Part shown: positions 21,759-27,662 of the stretch, piece after piece | Layout: the number at the start of each line of letters is the position of its first letter | Numbering within the stretch: position 1 is the first letter of the stretch | Assembly (NCBI GenBank): GCA_002336855.1 | Contig: DDEV01000104.1 | Span: 949-28,610, forward strand | Length of the DNA: 27,662 nt | Reading direction: 5' to 3' | Source of the DNA: Leucobacter sp. UBA1945 | GTDB taxonomy: Bacteria > Actinomycetota > Actinomycetes > Actinomycetales > Microbacteriaceae | Program-made: the position numbers and the translations under genes | Notes under the pieces: generated by a model | Database searches by the model: none | Told to the model about the DNA's origin: nothing | The model's input: the letters and a program-made list of their open reading frames with translations, nothing else

Positions 21759-22877
21759 TCATTCAGACATTCTCGGAATAGGCGAGAGCAAGACGAGGGC
21801 GATTGCCGCATCTCGCGGAACCGTTACGTCGAGGCCCGTGATCTCCGTGAACGAGCGAAGCCGCTTGAAGACGGTGTTGCGGTGCAAGAAGAGCTCGTCA
21901 GCAGCCGCCTGAATTGATCCAGAGTGCGCGAACGCACTCAGCGCATCGGTCATGCGGCGCTGCTCACTGCTCGACGCGTCATGCCACTTTCCAAGCAGCT
22001 CATGCTCAAACCCTTTGAGCTGCTCATGCAGTTGCGCATGAGCGAGGAGCCCGAATGCCTCCCTCAACGTGACAACGCGCGGCAGTTCTGCGGTTTGAAG
22101 GGTCTGTCGAGAAAGTGCTGCCGCACGGTGCAAGTTCGCAAGGCCCCGGATCCGGCGAAAGTGCACGCCAGCCAGCCCCGATGACGTCACGCCCCAACGC
22201 GGGCTCTCTCGAGTTTGAGCGAATGAGTGATGCAACTCGCCGTCTTGATATGAGAAGACGCCGTTTCCGCTCACCGCATGTCGCGCCTCGTCGGTCAGCG
22301 TCGAAAGGCGGATCGAGATCATTTCGAACGAGAAATCGGCCTCAAGCGCGAGCACCTCTGCAGCGTTTCGCAGCTCCTCACCGTCGGTTGATCCAGCGAA
22401 GATTCGCGCGATGGCGCGCTCTCGCGCTGACCGATGAAACTGCGCCATCACTTGCGTCTCATCGAGAAACGCGGCTTGCACCTCGGTCGCAAACCGTTCG
22501 ACGACCTCGAGAACTCGGTCACCGTGCTCGATGAGCACCTCGAAGAGATCGGGCTCAGCCGCTCGGTAAAGCGCCTGCCAGAGCAGGCGAAAGTTGATCC
22601 TCACGCCGACCATGAACTGGTCGATGCGAATGCCTTGCCGAGCTCGCCTCCGCCCCAAAGCTTCGGGCAGCGCATCCGTTTCAGGGCTGACTCGGGCACC
22701 TAGTCGCGCAATAAAGAGATCGAACACCTGCATTGCGGTGCGCTCGAGATCGTCTTCGGGTACCGCCCCGTGGTCATAGCCGTCGGTGCCCCGCAGAGCC
22801 GACATGAAATCAGACAGAAAGGTCGGCGTATCTTGCCTGACCCGCTCAAGCAGAAGCACCCAAGACGATTCGCTCAT
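21759..22877 (-). CDS. PucR/CdaR-type transcriptional regulator
   Basis: A 372-residue DNA-binding protein. The C-terminal PucR helix-turn-helix is clear: LSAFAHSGSIQAAADELFLHRNTVFKRLRSFTEITGLDV (about 317-355), containing the family LHRNT-x-x-x-RL motif. The central region resembles the GGDEF-like domain of CdaR proteins (FEMISIRLSTL through GVHFRRIRGLANLHRAA). The N-terminal region (residues 1-150) is mostly helical and contains GIRIDQFMVGVRINFRLLW, a sensor of unknown ligand. The ATG at 22877 was chosen, but a GTG at 22904 in frame remains possible. It lies between the semialdehyde dehydrogenase and M20 genes, all leftwards, and the most likely target is the M20 gene downstream. Confidence 0.82.
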   Translation of the reverse strand: MSESSWVLLLERVRQDTPTFLSDFMSALRGTDGYDHGAVPEDDLERTAMQVFDLFIARLGARVSPETDALPEALGRRRARQGIRIDQFMVGVRINFRLLWQALYRAAEPDLFEVLIEHGDRVLEVVERFATEVQAAFLDETQVMAQFHRSARERAIARIFAGSTDGEELRNAAEVLALEADFSFEMISIRLSTLTDEARHAVSGNGVFSYQDGELHHSFAQTRESPRWGVTSSGLAGVHFRRIRGLANLHRAAALSRQTLQTAELPRVVTLREAFGLLAHAQLHEQLKGFEHELLGKWHDASSSEQRRMTDALSAFAHSGSIQAAADELFLHRNTVFKRLRSFTEITGLDVTVPRDAAIALVLLSPIPRMSE

Positions 22878-22908
22878 ACCTTCATCGTAGGCACACGTGC
22901 GCACACGC

Positions 22909-22946
22909 TGAGGGCGGGGCGAGCCCTTCAGCTCACCCCGCCCTCA
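22909..22946. terminator. Strong GC hairpin after the semialdehyde dehydrogenase gene
   Basis: TGAGGGCGGGG and CCCCGCCCTCA form perfect 11-bp arms, followed inward by GAGC/GCTC after a one-base mismatch and a six-base loop. It starts 18 bases after the stop of the leftward dehydrogenase gene. There is no T-run, but the stem is very stable, and it separates this gene from the PucR gene downstream. Confidence 0.65.
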
Positions 22947-22964
22947 CGACGTTGCAATAAGCCC

Positions 22965-24341
22965 TTACTTCGCGACGAAGTAGAGGCGCTTGTTCGAGAA
23001 CTCGCCGATGCCGATCGGGCCCATCTCGCGACCGAAGCCGCTGCGCTTCACGCCGCCGAAGGGCAGCTCGGCCGCCTCGGCCGCAATCGTGTTGACGTGC
23101 GCCATGCCGACCTCGAGGCGCGAGGCGACGCGCGCGGCGCGAGCCTCGTCGGTCGAGAAGACCGAGCCGCCGAGCCCGAGCGCGCAATCGTTGGCCAGCT
23201 CCAGCGCCTCTTCGTCGCTCGAGACGCGGTACACGGTCGCGACCGGCCCGAAGATCTCTTCGCCGTACGACTCCGAGTCGCGAGGCACATCGACGAGCAC
23301 GGTCGGCGCGTAGTGGGCGCTCGGCCCCTCAGAGATCACGCCACCGGCGAGCACGCGCGCGCCCTCGGCCACGGCCTTCTGCACCTGCGAGTGCACCGTT
23401 TCGGCTGCCGCACGCGTCGAGAGCGGCGCGTACTGCCCCTCGGCCAGATCGAGCTGGTCGCCGGGCTCGAGACCGGTGGCAAGGCTCACCAGCGCTTCGA
23501 CGAAGTCGTCGTAGATGTCGTCCATCACGATGAGGCGCTTGTTCGAGTTGCAGACCTGGCCACCGTTGTAGACACGGAAGTTCCAAGCCTCGGCCGCGAC
23601 CGCGGCGACGTCATCGGAGTCGAGCACGACCATCGGGTCGATGCCGCCGAGCTCGAGCACGCACTTCTTGAGGTGCTGGCCGGCCTGTGCACCGATGATC
23701 GCGCCGGCACGCTCCGAGCCGGTCAGCGAAACTCCCTGCACGCGGTCGTCCGCGATCATCGAGGCGATCTGGTCGTGCGACGCGAAGACGTTCTGGTAAC
23801 CGCCGACGGGCACGCCCGCCTCTTCGAAGATCTGCTGCATCGCGAGCGACGAGCTCGCGCAGATGTCGGCGTGCTTGAGCAGAATCGTGTTGCCGAGCAC
23901 CAGGTTCGGCGCCGCGAAGCGGGCCACCTGGTAGTACGGAAAGTTCCACGGCATGACGCCGAGCAGCACGCCAACGGGCAGCTGCTCGATGACGGCCTTG
24001 CCCGGAATCGTCGAAGGGATCTCGTAGCTGGTGATGAGCGACGGCCCGTGCACGGCGTAGTACTCGATGATGTCGGTCGCGAAGTCGACCTCGTCGAGGC
24101 TCTCGGCGATCGACTTGCCCATCTCGACGGCGATCAGCCGCGCGAGCTCCTCGCGGCGCTCGGCGAAGATCTCTGCGGCGCGCTTCACGACGTTCGCGCG
24201 ATCCTGCACGCTCTTCTCGCGCCACTCGCGGTAGACAGTGTCGGCGGCCGCGACGGCCTGCTCGATCTGCGCGTCGGTCGCGCTCTCGAAGGTCTCGAGA
24301 ATCTCGCCAGTCGCGGGATTCTGCACTCGATACTTAGCCAT
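22965..24341 (-). CDS. gabD: NAD(P)-dependent succinate-semialdehyde-type dehydrogenase
   Basis: A 458-residue aldehyde dehydrogenase of the succinate-semialdehyde group. Motifs are MPWNFP (N133), LLKHAD, LTGSERAG, the general base E230 in LELGGIDP, the nucleophile C264 in GGQVCNSNKR, and EEIFGPVATV. Length and the compact N-terminus (MAKYRVQNPATGEILETF) are those of actinobacterial succinate-semialdehyde dehydrogenases. The ATG at 24341 is used because AAGGAAG stands before it; a longer frame from 24383 exists but lacks such a site. Following an aminotransferase gene, it could oxidise succinate semialdehyde derived from GABA. A hairpin lies between the two genes, so co-transcription would need readthrough. 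Other aldehydes are possible substrates. Confidence 0.85.
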   Translation of the reverse strand: MAKYRVQNPATGEILETFESATDAQIEQAVAAADTVYREWREKSVQDRANVVKRAAEIFAERREELARLIAVEMGKSIAESLDEVDFATDIIEYYAVHGPSLITSYEIPSTIPGKAVIEQLPVGVLLGVMPWNFPYYQVARFAAPNLVLGNTILLKHADICASSSLAMQQIFEEAGVPVGGYQNVFASHDQIASMIADDRVQGVSLTGSERAGAIIGAQAGQHLKKCVLELGGIDPMVVLDSDDVAAVAAEAWNFRVYNGGQVCNSNKRLIVMDDIYDDFVEALVSLATGLEPGDQLDLAEGQYAPLSTRAAAETVHSQVQKAVAEGARVLAGGVISEGPSAHYAPTVLVDVPRDSESYGEEIFGPVATVYRVSSDEEALELANDCALGLGGSVFSTDEARAARVASRLEVGMAHVNTIAAEAAELPFGGVKRSGFGREMGPIGIGEFSNKRLYFVAK

Positions 24342-24404
24342 GTTGCTTCCTTGCCCTAGGTACGGTTGGCGTTCGCCCACCACAAACTCAAAAGATGCGG
24401 CAAA

Positions 24405-24441
24405 GGGCTGCTAGACGATCCGAGAAGGATCGCAGCAGCCC
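24405..24441 (-). terminator. Hairpin after the aminotransferase gene
   Basis: GGGCTGCT/AGCAGCCC and CGATCC/GGATCG form a two-part stem with a small internal bulge and a five-base loop. Read on the - strand it follows the aminotransferase stop by about 15 bases and is followed by TTTGCCGC. It may be a partial terminator or processing site within the operon. Confidence 0.6.
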
Positions 24442-24455
24442 CAAGCCACAATGAA

Positions 24456-25847
24456 CTACTTGCCTGTGTAGTAACTATCTGCGACGGTCAGCGCCTCGTC
24501 AATGATGTCGAGACCCTTCACCAGATCTTCCTCGCTGATGATCAGCGGCGGGGCGATCTGCAGGCGGTTGCCGGCAGCGAACGGCCACAGGCCGGCGTTC
24601 TTGCAGGCCGCGACCACCGCGTTGAACGGTGCTGCCGCCTCGCCCGCAGCGTTGAACGGCACGAGCGCCTCGTGCGTCTCGCGGTCGAGCACCAGTTCGA
24701 GCGCCCAGAACAGGCCCTTGCCGCGGTACTCGCCCACCGACGGGTGCTTCTCTGCCATCTCGCGCAGGCGGGGCTCCACCACGCGCGAGCCGAGATCGCG
24801 CACGCGCTCGATGATGCCCTCTTCTTCGAAGATGTCGAAGGTAGCGACGCCGGCAGCACACGCGAGCGGGTGGCCCGAGTAAGTGAGCCCGCCGGGGAAG
24901 CTGCGATCCTCGAATGCCTTGTGAATCGCCTCGGAAATCACGACACCGCCCAGCGGCACGTAACCCGAGTTGACACCCTTGGCGAAGGTGACGAGGTCGG
25001 GTGCGACATCGAATGCCTGGTACGCGAACCACTCGCCGGTGCGGCCGAAGCCGACCATGACCTCGTCGCAGATCATCAGAATGCCGTACTTGTCGCAGAG
25101 CGCGCGCACGCCGGGCAGGTAGCCGGGCGGCGGCACGAGCACGCCGTTGGTGCCGGTGACGGTCTCGAGCACGATGGCCGCGATGGTGTTCGGGCCCTCG
25201 AGCTGAATCTGCTGCTCGAGGTGAGCGAGCGCCCGCTGCGACTCTTCTTCGGGAGTCGACGCGAAGAACGCGCTGCGGTAGGCGTACGGGCCGAAGAAGT
25301 GCACGACCTCGCCGTCGATGACGTCGTTCGCCCAGCGGCGCGGTTCACCGGTCATGGTGATCGCGGTGCCGGTCGAGCCATGGTACGAGCGGTAACGAGA
25401 GAGAATCTTGCGCTTGCCGCTCGACTGACGGGCCAGGCGCACCGCGTACTCGATCGCCTCTGCACCGCCGTTGGTGAAGAACACCGAGCGGGCACCCTCG
25501 AATGAGTGCTCGACGATGCGCTTGGCGAGCTCGCCGCGCACGTCGTTCGCGAGTGCGGGCTGGATCGTGGCCAGGCGACCTGCCTGATCCTGGATCGCCT
25601 TGACGAGGCCCGGGTGCTGGTGGCCGAGGTTCAGGTTGACGAGCTGCGACGAGAAGTCGAGGTACTCGTTGCCGTCGTAGTCCCAGAACCGCACGCCCTC
25701 GCCCTTGGCGATGGGCAGCGGGTTGATCTGCCCCTGCGCCGACCACGAGTGGAAGACGTAGTTGCGATCGTTCTCGCGCACCTCGCGCTGGGCGGCGGTG
25801 TCGCCGAAGCTCTGTGCTTCGCCGTTCAGATCGATGTAGTCGCTCAT
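24456..25847 (-). CDS. Class III aminotransferase (GABA/beta-alanine:2-oxoacid type)
   Basis: A 463-residue PLP enzyme transferring an omega-amino group to a 2-oxoacid. The PLP-phosphate loop is FFTNGGAEAIE (about 123-132), SRYRSYHG (150-156) stacks on the ring, D261 is in MICDEVMVGFGRTGEW, and the Schiff-base lysine is K290 in TFAKGVNSGYVPLGGV. The C-terminal part has the class III GLFWALELV block. Gene context (MmsA upstream, succinate-semialdehyde-type dehydrogenase downstream) suggests beta-alanine or GABA as amino donor: beta-alanine gives malonate semialdehyde for MmsA, GABA gives succinate semialdehyde. The gene starts only 18 bp after mmsA and is surely in the same operon. Substrate cannot be fixed from sequence alone. 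Confidence 0.88.
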   Translation of the reverse strand: MSDYIDLNGEAQSFGDTAAQREVRENDRNYVFHSWSAQGQINPLPIAKGEGVRFWDYDGNEYLDFSSQLVNLNLGHQHPGLVKAIQDQAGRLATIQPALANDVRGELAKRIVEHSFEGARSVFFTNGGAEAIEYAVRLARQSSGKRKILSRYRSYHGSTGTAITMTGEPRRWANDVIDGEVVHFFGPYAYRSAFFASTPEEESQRALAHLEQQIQLEGPNTIAAIVLETVTGTNGVLVPPPGYLPGVRALCDKYGILMICDEVMVGFGRTGEWFAYQAFDVAPDLVTFAKGVNSGYVPLGGVVISEAIHKAFEDRSFPGGLTYSGHPLACAAGVATFDIFEEEGIIERVRDLGSRVVEPRLREMAEKHPSVGEYRGKGLFWALELVLDRETHEALVPFNAAGEAAAPFNAVVAACKNAGLWPFAAGNRLQIAPPLIISEEDLVKGLDIIDEALTVADSYYTGK

Positions 25848-25865
25848 GATGTGATTCTCTCGGTC

Positions 25866-27350
<1,485 letters not shown>

Positions 27351-27383
27351 GGGCTGGCCCTCTCAGTGCGTATCTTCTTCACG

Positions 27384-27407
27384 AGTCTGACGATTTTTGG
27401 TCAGACT
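27384..27407. promoter_or_regulatory. Inverted repeat upstream of mmsA
   Basis: AGTCTGAC and GTCAGACT are perfect 8-bp arms separated by 8 bases (GATTTTTG). The element ends 34 bases before the mmsA start codon, so it may be an operator overlapping the promoter or a hairpin at the 5' end of the mRNA. The divergent PucR-type protein is the natural candidate to bind it. Confidence 0.6.
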
Positions 27408-27496
27408 GTTCGGTCGCATAGTGCGCGATCTTTTTAAGTATCACAAGGGATCAATGCCGAGCGCTCGTGCAGATTATCTTGAATTGGCGCACGTCT

Positions 27497-27511
27497 CATA
27501 CAGTTTGTATG
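27497..27511. promoter_or_regulatory. Palindrome just upstream of the PucR start
   Basis: CATACA-GTT-TGTATG is a perfect 15-bp inverted repeat ending 8 bases before the ATG at 27520. The surrounding stretch is AT-rich relative to the coding DNA. If the start at 27520 is right, it is a plausible autoregulatory operator in a short-leader promoter. If translation starts at 27454 it would lie within the gene. Confidence 0.5.
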
Positions 27512-27519
27512 GTTTAGAC

Positions 27520-27662
27520 ATGAGCATTGCCGAGCAAGCCATTGAAGCAGAGCAGTCGTCGCTGCCCTCGGTCGCCGAGGTGCTCGAGCTGCAAGAGGTG
27601 CGGGCGGGCGAGCCAGAGATCGTCGCCGGCGGCCAGGGCCTCGAACGAGCGATCCGCTGGGC
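27520..27662 (+). CDS. PucR family regulator, N-terminal fragment (cut by window end)
   Basis: Only the first 47 or so residues are in the window. The stretch LPSVAEVLELQEVRAGEPEIVAGGQGLERAIRW matches the start of the PucR N-terminal ligand domain, which typically opens with SVxEVLxLPxLRGGxPxVVAG and a closing VRWVH. It is divergent from mmsA and probably activates or represses the aminotransferase operon in response to an amine or amino acid. An in-frame ATG at 27454 with AAGGG before it would add 22 residues. I prefer 27520 because the family starts close to this domain and the added stretch is AT-rich and looks like promoter DNA. The C-terminal helix-turn-helix lies outside the window. Confidence 0.8.
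   Translation, partial: MSIAEQAIEAEQSSLPSVAEVLELQEVRAGEPEIVAGGQGLERAIRW

Noticed and set aside
22770..24359. Open frame of about 529 codons on the + strand, opposite the semialdehyde dehydrogenase gene
   Set aside because: Same explanation: a mirror of a strong coding frame in high-GC DNA, no ribosome binding site and no family resemblance.
27454..27519. 22-residue N-terminal extension of the partial PucR protein
   Set aside because: An in-frame ATG with AAGGG exists, but the stretch is AT-rich, contains a perfect palindrome and precedes the normal family start. Kept as an alternative only.

Overview
The window looks like a chromosomal segment of a high-GC actinobacterium, most plausibly a member of Microbacteriaceae. 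The clues are strongly G/C-biased third codon positions, GTG starts, tight ATGA/TGATG/TAGTG gene junctions, and gene families typical of the group: PucR regulators, a short RNB ribonuclease without an S1 domain, FCD-type GntR and DUF2853. The family assignment is inference; no rRNA or other taxonomic marker is present. There are about 24 protein genes. I saw no tRNA, rRNA, IS element, CRISPR array or phage gene. No gap between genes exceeds about 190 bases.

Left part (1-4206). A DUF2853 gene is followed by a MarR regulator / MFS exporter pair read leftwards. A RibD-type reductase starts divergently from the MarR gene, and a clean inverted repeat (2342-2362) sits between them as the likely MarR operator. 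A zinc alcohol dehydrogenase of the cinnamyl/YahK type follows on the + strand. A long intergenic hairpin (4246-4304) separates this block from the next.

Central part (4328-18610), the accessory core. Two leftward transcription units flank a convergently oriented GntR/FCD regulator. The distal unit encodes a sorbitol/polyol dehydrogenase and an SDR, then a lipoprotein sugar-binding protein, a two-domain RbsA-like ATPase, an RbsC-like permease and a second SDR. The proximal unit encodes an FAH-fold protein of the XylX (2-keto-3-deoxy-pentonate dehydratase) type, a D-2-hydroxyacid dehydrogenase, an aldehyde dehydrogenase, a xylulokinase-type FGGY kinase, a HAD phosphatase and ribose-5-phosphate isomerase A. 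A 13-bp palindrome, ATCATAATATGAT, occurs before the FAH/gntR divergent pair and before the binding-protein gene, and with one mismatch before the polyol dehydrogenase. This suggests one GntR regulon. The gene set joins a kinase/isomerase route (ketose to pentose phosphate) with enzymes typical of an oxidative Weimberg-like route (keto-deoxy acid to 2-oxoglutarate). The natural substrate, probably a pentitol, pentose or pentonate, cannot be read from the sequence.

Right part (18782-27662). A stand-alone RNB exoribonuclease faces an M20 deacylase/peptidase, which has a PucR-type regulator upstream of it. After that comes a leftward set for beta-alanine/GABA-type amine or valine degradation: MmsA (CoA-acylating semialdehyde dehydrogenase), a class III aminotransferase and a succinate-semialdehyde-type dehydrogenase. 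A second PucR-type regulator starts divergently from mmsA and is cut by the window end. The intergenic region between them carries two perfect inverted repeats.
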